From Phaeoceros laevis (lineage: Eukaryota > Anthocerotophyta > Anthocerotopsida > Notothyladales): DNA of 26,765 nt. The notes beneath the pieces are model-generated. The model worked only from the letters and a program-made list of their open reading frames with translations. It ran no database searches and was not told the DNA's origin. The position numbers were made by a program, and so were the translations under genes. Position 1 is the first letter of the stretch. Each line of letters begins with the position of its first letter. The stretch spans positions 1 through 26,765 of the forward strand of contig JBNGIQ010007150.1 of assembly GCA_049999765.1 (NCBI GenBank), in the 5' to 3' direction. Positions 19,359-26,765 of this stretch are shown piece after piece.

Positions 19359-19618
19359 GTAATTATGGAGATACGAGCCAAATTTATATCCAAATCTTGA
19401 TAGCTATTAGCTGGGGTACCACATGGATTGTAGATGGCTATGCCCGCACAGTGTGAGAATCTCGACTTGGAGGCTTGAAAGATTTCCGTAGTGAACACTA
19501 CTACTACTGAGTTCAGGTTCCTGTCACAACAAAAAGCCAGCAGATCAAGGGTTTGCTGTGCAGCTAGTAGTAGTAGTAGTAGGATTATGGTGTTTAAGGC
19601 TAGTAAATAAGGCTAATT

Positions 19619-20904
19619 AGTGCAAGGCAGGCTTTCTGGATCAACGTCAAGCTTGAAGATTGTACATGTGTCCGCTGGACAATAAGCTAACTTTGTAAAT
19701 AGAAACTTCACATTTATTTCTGTTCTAATTTTAACTTTGACTAAATTGTTTGTATCCTCACAGCAACACAAGAATCCCAAGCTAAGGTTGCCTGCCTGTT
19801 GCAGATTGTGAATATCAGCTTGTCATTAATATTGGAGTTCCATAAACATGACGCTTGACAAAATTCTTGACATAGCTGTTGTAGCACTACATTCAACCAC
19901 AACAGCCTTCCAAGTTGTTCAAACGTGACCACGTCACAAGTGGTGAGCACGTTTGAAGCAATGTGGAGACAGGTTCTCATGGTAGTACAAGGTTCGTGGA
20001 CGGATCACATTATACAGGCACTAATAGCCAGGAGGAAGCAACACTTCCCAAGTGCAGGAAACTTGTAAATGACTGTTTAAAGACCCTATCCTCAAATTAG
20101 AAACCTACCATCATTCTCAGCTCATGATCTTGACAAATTCCAGTGTATGTCTCTGATTGTAAACTGTAAGTTCAGCAAAACTGACAAGAAGTGTTGGAAC
20201 AACAAATGTTGTTAAATCCTGGACGGGTCCATCACTGTGCAATAGGTTTGGCTTCAAAAGCTAAACTAAGGATGCTCCTCCTGTGTGTTCGCATTACATT
20301 CTGCAACCCTGACTTTGCTGAGCATTGGAGCACATCTGTTAATCAAAAAATCACTTGCAGTACTCGTCGAAATTTCCTAAAGTAAGCCAACCATCTCCTA
20401 AGCTAGGTTTACAGCTGATTGTACAGAGTTATAAGTATCCAGTCAAAAAACTCAAGTGACTTTACAACTTGGGGCAAGCCATGATGGCCCCACGCTACTT
20501 ACAAGCTTGCGTGGAAATCCGATCACTCAGAGCCTGAGCTGGGGTACAAGCGTAGGCTCCAGAAGTTTACATCCAGAAGTAGTCATATTCATGATGCATA
20601 TGTCGGATGTCATATTGCAGTTATATGAATAAGATGTATTACATTGCTAAACTGCTTGCCAAATCCCTTGGAAGGCTGTTCTTATTAGAAACTGCACCTG
20701 GGACATGGAATAGTTTCTAGATCTGGCGAGGGCCCCAGCTAGCTAGAGTTTTCTAGTTTCCAAACTGACCATGGTTATCCTTGGAAGCAACCCTGGATAC
20801 ATGCCTGTGTGAGGCATAGTATCGGGTGGAATGAGACATTCTTCTTGCATATTATTAGTAAAGACTAAGGGCTTCCTGACCCATCTCCAGTTGCACTTAA
20901 CCTG
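19619..20904. other. Long spacer, no gene seen
   Basis: No frame above about 80 codons and no family signal on either strand. AT-rich, with no obvious repeats. Confidence 0.5.
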
Positions 20905-20985
20905 CTCTCATGGCAGTCCACGTCACAAAGTTCTCATGACGATGCTTGTGGGACACTCTCCGACCACACTTGGCATATAGGCATG
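20905..20985 (-). pseudogene. Minimal PPR scrap
   Basis: On minus: YAKCG near 20975 and, after a frame change, VTWTAM near 20927-20910. It is homologous to 17579-17715 and shares its 3' flank. Too short to assign beyond PLS-type PPR. Confidence 0.45.
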
Positions 20986-21143
20986 CCACCAAGATTGCGC
21001 TGAGATTGTAGATCAGCCATAAGATTGTAGATCATCTTGTTCGTATTTGATTTGCAGCCCGAGGCATATTAATGGAAGAGAGGAAGGTAGAAATCCGCCA
21101 AAGGCACGAAATGCCACATGCTCCAATCATCGCTTTGGAGAGC

Positions 21144-21503
21144 TTGACGCAAGTTTCAGTTCACTAGCTTACGTTCGTAGGAGGCTTAATTACTTGTAAC
21201 CGCAAGTGTGTAGTTAATGAGATCCTCTTAAGAGCCTACTTGCAAGCAGAGAGCTTGGGATGAATAATCAGGCATGCTACTTTTGGAATGTCAGCGACCA
21301 ACGGTCTGGTGCTGGTACAGCCATCACTTGCTCAAGCCTGTGAAGCTGCAGTACTCATGACGGATGTTTATAACTTTCTCGAGTGTTACATACATTTGTT
21401 AGAGGACATCTTTGCTATTCCTTCTTGAAAATTCCTGCTTTCAACTTGCCCAAACCACACGAGCACAGACATTTGCAGCCGATTCATCTCCGTAGATGCG
21501 ATG
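21144..21503. repeat. Direct repeat unit 1 inside the foldback element
   Basis: Starts TTGACGCAAGTTTCAGTTCA and includes GAGAGCTTGGGATGAATAAT, GACGGATGTTTATAACTTTC and TTAGAGGACATCTTTGCTAT. It matches 22198-22541 in the same orientation at roughly 90 percent by eye, with small indels. Confidence 0.9.
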
Positions 21504-22197
21504 GAGACTGCAGCTGCTACGTAATGTGTACAGTGCATTATGTACAAGAAAGGTAGGGCCAACAAATTGGACTGTTAGTAGTGCAGGCACTGAAAGAATA
21601 GCAAAGTGAATTGAACTGAAGCTAGTGAACTGAAGCTTGCGTCAGTACTTGTACAGTAGCTTAGTTTAGTTCACTAGCTTAGTTTAGTTCTCTAGTTCAG
21701 TTCACCAGCTGCAGTTTAGTTCAGTTCACTAGCTTAGTTCAGTTCACTACTCAGATGGCCCTAACTAACTAACTACAGACCTGCGGTTACACGTAATTAA
21801 GTAACTAGTTCACTAATTAACTAGTTCATTAAGCTAGTGAACTGAACCAAGCTAACTATTTGTTCACTCTTCAACTATTTCATGCTCCAACCCCCACTTA
21901 CGAGAGCTTGTTCGCTAACGACCTCCTAGACGATTAATTAAGTAATTAAATAATTATTAGTGAACTAGTTACTTAATTAGTTCTACAAGTAACTAGTAAT
22001 TAAGTAACTAGTTCACTAATTAACTAGTTCATTAAGCTAGTGAACTGAACTAAGCTAGTGAATTGAACTAAGCTAACCATTTGTTCACTGTTCAGCTGTT
22101 TCATGCTCCAACCCCCACTTAGGAGAGCTTGTTCGCTAACGACCTCCTAAATGAGGAGATGCAAGAGTCAAGGCCTAGTTGCAAGTATTGACGCAAG

Positions 22198-22541
22198 CTT
22201 CAGTTCACTAGTTTACGTTCGCAGGAGGCTTAATTACTTGTAACCGCAGGTCTGTAGTTAATGAGATCCTCTTGCCTACTTGCAAGCAGAGAGCTTGGGA
22301 TGAAAAATCAGGCAGGCTACTTTCGGAATGTCAGCGACCAGCGGTCTTGTGCTAGTACGGCCATCACCTGCTCAAGCCTGTGAAGCTGCAGTACTCATGA
22401 CGGATGTTCGTAACTTTCTGAAGTGTTACATACATTCGTTAGAGGACATCTTTGCTATTCCTTAAAATTCATGTTTTCAACTTGCCCAAAATACACAAGC
22501 ACAGGGGTTTGGAGCTGATTCGTCTCCCCCAATGCGATGCA
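22198..22541. repeat. Direct repeat unit 2 inside the foldback element
   Basis: Second copy of 21144-21503. It lacks an AAGAG present in unit 1 and differs at scattered bases. The two units bracket the AT-rich inverted-repeat core. Confidence 0.9.
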
Positions 22542-22645
22542 AACTGGTGAATTGAACTGGTGAACTGAACTAAGCTAGTAAACTGAACTAAGCTACAGCT
22601 CGTAAACTAACTGAACTAAGCTAGTGAACTGAAGCTTGCGTCAGT

Positions 22646-22735
22646 ACTTGCAACTAGGCCTTGACTCTTGAGCATTGCCTCATCTAGGAGACTTGCAACT
22701 AGGCCTTGACTCTTGAGCATCGCCTCATCTAGGAG
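22646..22735. repeat. 45-bp tandem duplication in the right arm
   Basis: ACTTGCAACTAGGCCTTGAC at 22646 and again at 22691, period 45, with one difference (GCATTGCC versus GCATCGCC). The left inner arm has one unit only. Confidence 0.9.
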
Positions 22736-22861
22736 GTCGCTAGCGAACAAGCTCTCCTAAGTGGGGGTTGGAGCATGTGGCATTTCGAGCGTGTGGCGGA
22801 TTGCTACCCTCCTCTTCCACTTTTATGCCTGTGGGCTGCAGCTGCAACGTAAATACAAAAC

Positions 22862-23183
22862 AAAAGAACCTCGCAAATACGAAACAGAAAAGTCCACGTT
22901 TGTTGAAGATGAGTAGTTCCATCAAAAACGGTGTCATGGAATGCGATGCTGACCGCATATATGCAGCCAGGCCAACTTGAGAAGGCTACAGGTAGAGCTC
23001 TCTGAAAAAATGCTGATCATGAAGGGCGGTGTGAGGTGCCAACTGGTTGGACATTTATCTGTCCGGTTCAGGCTTGCGCTATGTTGGCAAAGAAGGAAGA
23101 TCCTCTGGCTTTCGGCTGAAGATTGTCTTCCCAACCGGCGTGCAGCTTGGCTAGCACGCGGCCTCGCTTTACTGTTTGCACAG
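22862..23183. other. Spacer, no gene seen
   Basis: Only frames without family similarity. 23080-23180 may be decayed sequence of the RopGEF gene to its right but carries no recognisable motif. Confidence 0.4.
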
Positions 23184-23334
23184 GTTGCGATGAGGAAAGA
23201 ACGAGAGGTTTGCCAAGTTGTTACTCGGAAAAGACATGCCTGATGGTGGGAAAGGGGTTTCCACAGCAAGGCAGATCTGCCCTGACGCAGTACTGGTACA
23301 CCAACACGCTTGCAAGATGCTGGTTAACTATCAG
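23184..23334 (+). pseudogene. RopGEF (PRONE domain) exon remnant
   Basis: After a ttgcacag acceptor the sequence encodes VAMRKER and, shifted by one frame, ERFAKLLLGKDMPDGGKGVS then TARQICPDAV..., ending at a CAG|gtaaag donor (23335). ERFAKLLLGEDMSGGGKGV is the conserved start of the plant-specific PRONE domain of Rho-of-plants exchange factors. Downstream PRONE exons (GELWRLEPL, WLL..D..VE) are not found. A small insertion near 23203 breaks the frame. An isolated exon scrap. Confidence 0.65.
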
Positions 23335-23701
23335 GTAAAGCTTTTGATTATTTTTTTCATATATGCCACTATCTAGCTATTACCTCTACAACTAGGCCAT
23401 GAATTCGGACACGGTACGTACCTAGTGGCTACAGCATTGTTGATGGATTCCTATAGCAACCACCCGCGGTTCTCTTCAATGCATCTGGACTTGTAAGCAA
23501 GCTTTCAAAGTTCCAAGCAGGATCGGAGCTGGCTGGTGATCCGAGTTCATACCTTGAAAGTCAGACTCTCAGATTGTAAGTCCTAGTAGCTCCGGACATC
23601 TGTGGTCAACAAGCTGAGCAAATGTTGCGGTAGCCTAGCAAGGATGCAAGTCTGTAGGTCTACATGGATTGGATGTTGACCAACTAGGAAGTCCTGTTGC
23701 A
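23335..23701. other. Spacer, no gene seen
   Basis: No convincing exon; nothing matches the next PRONE exons. Confidence 0.4.
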
Positions 23702-24100
23702 ATGAACTTTTGGTGGCTGCCCTGTTTGGTATGGCTGCTTGTTGCTTGCACAGGCATGCACAGCAGCTGATCATGAGCCACTTTGCCTCCGGACGGTCTG
23801 GCTCTTTTGGAATTCAAGAGCCACATCACCCGCGATCCCGACAGAGTCTTGGACGACTGGAAAGCCAGCGACGACCCTCCTTGTGCTTGGTGGACTTGCA
23901 AATTGCGCCACCAGCGACACTGCAGCAGCCAATTGAGCCTGTTTTTGTAGAACAACGGATTGTCTGGAGACATCGCCTCAGTACTGTGGTACAGCCAGGA
24001 CACCAACCTGCGAGACCTTCACATTCGAGGCGACAAGTTCAGCGGCGATGTTGGAGCAGCGACCTGTGCTAGCCGGAGCCGTATGGATTCCAATGGAAAG
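23702..24100 (+). pseudogene. LRR receptor-kinase N-terminal fragment
   Basis: From ATG 23702 one frame gives a signal-peptide-like MNFWWLPCLVWLLVACTG, two stops (TGA 23768 and nearby), then PPDGLALLEFKSHITRDPDR and VLDDWKASDDPPCAWWTCK, the LRRNT_2 cap (ALL.FK ... L..W....PC.W..V.C). After another stop (TAG ~23946) LRR-like NNGLSGDIASVL and TNLRDLHIRGDKFSGDV follow. All pieces lie in the same frame, so point changes rather than indels dominate. The receptor's remaining repeats, membrane helix and kinase are absent. Confidence 0.7.
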
Positions 24101-24120
24101 ACATTCGACCATCAGGCAAG

Positions 24121-24866
24121 CTGATTGGTAAGGGCTTACCATGGAAAGACTGGGCTCCACTTGTTACAAATGGACAGCTTAAATGAACAAACATGCACCA
24201 GTTGAGGCTGTTAGTAAGGGCTCTCAGGCTTTGCGTTATCCAAGCCTAAGAGTCTGTAACACTACGAAAATCAAAGCATGGATCCGGCATCGCACTAGTC
24301 CACAACCCACAATCCAGCAGACAAGTAGTGTTCCTGCGCTTGTGGCCTGCCCCAGAGCCAAAAAGCTGAAGGGACACCGGTTTCACAGCACCGATGTCGC
24401 CACAAGCCTGCCTACTTCCCTTTCTCAATTGTGGCCATGCCATGGTCCGCTGAGGCCGTGCTCAGTTGCCACGAGCAGTGCCGGAATCGAACCCGCGACG
24501 CTGCAAACTCCGCCCTTCAAACTTGTAAGCAAAGAGCAAACAGTGCAACGAGGCATAAAAATGAAACTTCAAATGACGTTGATCACTCGAAGTTTGCTCC
24601 TTCCGGAAACATAAACCCATCGTGCCGAGAGTCTGAATACGCTATATAACCAGTTTCCTCACAGTGAAGTAGTTACATTTGTGTCAAACAGCAGCCTGCG
24701 AGCAATCTGCAACACTTTGCAGACAGTAGCCAAACCTCGGTCCGTTTTGCTGTAGCGCTGCTTTAAATTTGAGTCCTCCATTGCACCGAGATTTGGAAGC
24801 TTGCCTATATATGTGAAGAACCGTAGAGTGCGGGGACAATCCAGAGGACTTCCCTCATGAGCAAAG
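24121..24866. other. Spacer and probable promoter region of the F-box gene
   Basis: No gene recognised. A CTATATAAC element at about 24642-24650 could be the TATA box for the F-box gene, about 220 bp before its first ATG. Confidence 0.4.
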
Positions 24867-26435
24867 ATGACAGAAACAGCAGCGGTTTCGTTCTTGTTGG
24901 TTGTGGTGGACAATAGCGGCGGCCAGGACACATCGTGGCCATGGATCCGGCCATCGGCATGTGGAGACGGTGCCTGTGGACCGGCACCATGGCCATACTG
25001 CCGGAACAAATCGAAAAGGAGAAAAAGACATAGACTGACCAAATATGCTCGCCGGTGGAAGAATTTGAGGCCATGCACATGCTGCCCGCCTCGAGCCGAG
25101 CGCTCCATGGACTCCAAATTGTGGAGCACCCTGCCGAGTGACCTGGTGCAGAAGGTACTGGAGAGGTTACCGGCTCCAAACCAGGTCCAGGCGCAGACTG
25201 TGTGCAAGGAGTGGCGCTCGCTCCTGACAGACCCTCTCTTCCTCCAAGAGAGCGCCTTGAGTGCTTTAGGGCAGTCTGTTTGCTTGGTATGGCAAGGAGT
25301 GCAGACTGACCTTGATCCCACGCAACGACATCACCTTCCTCACATAGGATCCGGAGCTTCCCGCCCTTCAGGCGCCGATGTCCTTCCACACTTGAAGAAG
25401 TTGAAGCTGGACCCGAATTTGCCGTCCGTCGATGGCGCACATGTACAGTGTGAAGGTTGGTTTGCCACTCACCTCTTCCAACAGAACGTGGATGAAATGA
25501 AGAGGCGGAAGGAGCTGGGCCAGGTTACTTACCATCACGTTTGGGAGAATGGACTGCTGTGCATGTGGTGCTGTGACAGGAGCACTCGCCCACACGGTCT
25601 CTACATTTGTCTCGTCAACCCTGTCAACAGGACATGGATGAACTTGCCCTGCTTGGCCACCATTTCTCAAACCATCCGCATCATTGTGGTGCCGGGAACA
25701 GGCTCGGAGTTTCGGGTGATGGTTAGGTCCATGAAGTGTCCTAGGGCTTCCGACGATCACGGCTTGAACTGCGAGAATTGTAGGTACTGGCTCTTTAACG
25801 TCTACTGCAGCAGATCTGGTGCTTGGTCTGAGACAACATCAACGGAACACAAACTGGATCGCGGGAATGATGAGGCGAGCTGGCATCTGGATGCCGACCC
25901 CCACGTTTTCGCCAACGGGATGTTGTATGCTACATGTGGCAAGACATTTGACATTGGGAGTAAGCTGATTGTCCTCAGTGGAGAGGATGGACAGGTGGTG
26001 AAGGAGGCCACTCAACTCGAAAATGAAGAGTCGCAAGGGAAACTTCAGTCATATGGCGTCGAGCGCCTTGTGGAGCATGAAGGAGATATCTATTGTGTGG
26101 CAAACAACCTGCTCAATTGTTCCTGCCCTATCCAGAAGCTAGATGAGTGCAACGGTGTGTGGGATTTTCTATCGTCGTATAATTTATATAGGATAATCAA
26201 CTGCCAAGATCCTGCGACCGACCTGGTTTCAGCTGTGGTTGTGGGCAACAGCATATATGCAACCACCCCATATGAATGCAGTGAAGAGGACTCCGAGCCC
26301 TGTAGTACCGGGGTTATCTTGCTCTCTTACGACATCGAGGACGGCACATGGAGGAGCGTAAGCATTGACAATATGGTCTCTAATTGTACTCTCTTTGCTC
26401 CCAGACCGGATCTGTTTCTCCCCCGTCAGATATGA
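24867..26435 (+). CDS. F-box protein with C-terminal propeller-like region
   Basis: Single-exon frame, 522 codons to TGA 26433-26435. The F-box lies at residues ~84-126: LWSTLPSDLVQKVLERLPAP, QVQAQTVCKEWRSLLTDPLF, the Skp1-binding module of SCF ubiquitin ligases. The C-terminal ~350 residues contain kelch/FBA-like strands (LYICLVNPVNRTWMNLPCL, EFRVMVRSMKC, SRSGAWSETTS, PHVFANGMLYATCGKTFDI, LLSYDIEDGTWRSVSI), probably a substrate-binding beta-propeller, though repeats are divergent. Two starts are possible: ATG 24867 adds 80 residues rich in Trp, Cys and Arg that resemble no domain, while ATG 25107 (MDSKLWSTLPSD) puts the F-box at the very N terminus as is usual in plant F-box/kelch proteins. 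I favour 25107 as the biological start but give the longest frame here. The target is unknown. Confidence 0.85.
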   Translation: MTETAAVSFLLVVVDNSGGQDTSWPWIRPSACGDGACGPAPWPYCRNKSKRRKRHRLTKYARRWKNLRPCTCCPPRAERSMDSKLWSTLPSDLVQKVLERLPAPNQVQAQTVCKEWRSLLTDPLFLQESALSALGQSVCLVWQGVQTDLDPTQRHHLPHIGSGASRPSGADVLPHLKKLKLDPNLPSVDGAHVQCEGWFATHLFQQNVDEMKRRKELGQVTYHHVWENGLLCMWCCDRSTRPHGLYICLVNPVNRTWMNLPCLATISQTIRIIVVPGTGSEFRVMVRSMKCPRASDDHGLNCENCRYWLFNVYCSRSGAWSETTSTEHKLDRGNDEASWHLDADPHVFANGMLYATCGKTFDIGSKLIVLSGEDGQVVKEATQLENEESQGKLQSYGVERLVEHEGDIYCVANNLLNCSCPIQKLDECNGVWDFLSSYNLYRIINCQDPATDLVSAVVVGNSIYATTPYECSEEDSEPCSTGVILLSYDIEDGTWRSVSIDNMVSNCTLFAPRPDLFLPRQI

Positions 26436-26513
26436 GTTGGACAAGCCTGAGATCTATGTTGCCTGGACTAGTCTACCGGCCTCTTGTTTCAAATCGCTGA
26501 GAGAGGTCTCTTC

Positions 26514-26765
26514 TGTGTAATCAAAACCTGGACAGCAGCACTCACGCGCTCACACCCCAAGTGGCGCTTCACAAGCGTGAACCAAAGAAGACTTACTTTT
26601 ATTATGAACCACACCCTTTAAGTACTAAGGCCCCAAAGGCCGGTGACCGGCACACAAGACCACACACATTGACCACCGACAAGGTAGTTTCACTTGAAGC
26701 TTCCATGTTTCTAGCTGTTTCTAGCTGTTTCTCTAACACTCCCACTCAGCGTAAACACATGGATT
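26514..26765 (-). mobile_element. LTR and end of a Copia-type retrotransposon, partial
   Basis: On minus, TGTTAGAGAAACAGCTAGAA starts at 26738 directly after the purine-rich GAGTGGGAG (polypurine tract), as in Copia elements where the end of pol is followed by ...GGGAGTGTTAG. The LTR would run to a terminal TACACA at 26514 (about 225 bp, TG...CA). It contains an ATAATAAAAG polyadenylation-like motif near 26600. Internal sequence continues past the right edge. This is the 3' LTR of an element on the minus strand, or a solo LTR if nothing follows. No target-site duplication can be tested. Confidence 0.55.

Larger units (their letters stand above)
18630..19618 (+). repeat. Segmental duplication copy B (~1.0 kb)
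   Basis: Direct repeat of 10142-11142, 8.5 kb downstream. It lacks the 27-bp internal duplication of copy A and has an extra GGCTAGTAAATAA just before its right end. Left flank carries GGAAGGAAGGATGAGGGAGG, unlike copy A. Confidence 0.95.
21041..22861. mobile_element. Foldback-type (long inverted repeat) non-coding element
   Basis: The left end 21041-21126 (TCGTATTTGATTTGCAGCCC ... GAAATGCCACATGCTCCA) matches the reverse complement of 22769-22861 with small indels. Inside, 22101-22205 is inverted against 22633-22770, with TTCGCTAACGACCTCCTA versus TAGGAGGTCGCTAGCGAA. The middle is made of short CTAGTTCAGTTCACTAGCTTAG-like repeats on both strands (21600-22080, 22545-22640). Two ~345-bp direct repeats (21144-21503 and 22198-22541) sit within. 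No reading frame for a transposase. Together these fit a foldback or complex MITE-like element. Target-site duplications could not be fixed by eye. Confidence 0.7.

Noticed and set aside
21600-22180. Possible CRISPR-like or satellite array of CTAGTTCAGTTCACTAG units
   Set aside because: Units lack regular spacers and occur on both strands; explained as the core of the foldback element in a plant genome.
24483-24493. Minus-strand GGTTCGATTCC, identical to a Pol III B-box, suggesting a tRNA or tRNA-derived SINE
   Set aside because: The T-stem has a mismatch, no A-box or acceptor stem is found at the right distance, and no poly-A tail or repeat copy is seen in the window.
24659-25440. Two long minus-strand frames over the start of the F-box gene
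   Set aside because: Shadow frames opposite the F-box coding strand; no domain recognised.

Overview
This window looks like nuclear DNA of a land plant, most likely a seedless vascular plant of the Selaginella (lycophyte) type. Reasons: GT-AG introns that are mostly 70-180 bp; many remnants of PLS-class pentatricopeptide (PPR) genes; plant families such as DUF247, PRONE/RopGEF, gulonolactone oxidase, PCC13-62-like ferritin fold, DUR3-like transporter and F-box; and a bacterial/fungal-style processive GT2 glycan synthase known from mosses and other seedless plants. The organism call is inference. All calls come from reading translations and splice signals by eye; no search was run.

Layout. 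2-2347 (+): 3' part of a membrane GT2 glucan-synthase-like gene whose one visible intron is filled with a minisatellite. 3555-4087 (+): broken DUF247 gene. 4188-6497 (+): intact-looking 13-exon WD40 gene (361 aa), including one GC-AG intron. 7165-7433 (+): frameshifted J-domain tail. 8054-8515 (-): unrecognised 153-aa acidic protein with an internally duplicated 27-residue motif. 8727-9380 (-): PPR pseudogene. 10142-11142 and 18630-19618 (+): two copies of a ~1 kb direct segmental duplication, each with TATA box, 5' leader and a small three-helix membrane-protein gene that I do not recognise. 11143-11728: tandem ~350 bp non-coding repeat. 11909-12484 (-): uncertain helical ORF. 13849-15566 (+): three-exon gene for a secreted, membrane-anchored ferritin-like (PCC13-62/desiccation-related) protein. 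15576-18457: a run of decayed genes (PPR, 5'-truncated DUR3-like transporter, another PPR, gulonolactone oxidase). 21041-22861: foldback-type element with imperfect inverted arms. 23184-24100: RopGEF and LRR-receptor scraps. 24867-26435 (+): single-exon F-box gene. 26514-26765 (-): LTR and the end of a probable Copia-type retrotransposon running off the right edge.

The genes do not form a pathway; this is a gene-poor region with about four convincing intact genes (GT2, WD40, ferritin-like, F-box), three plausible lineage-specific genes (the duplicated membrane-protein pair and the 153-aa repeat protein), and much debris. Two themes stand out: many short direct tandem duplications (8-47 bp), some of which explain the frameshifts, and the duplicated small membrane-protein gene whose two copies keep an open frame despite indels.
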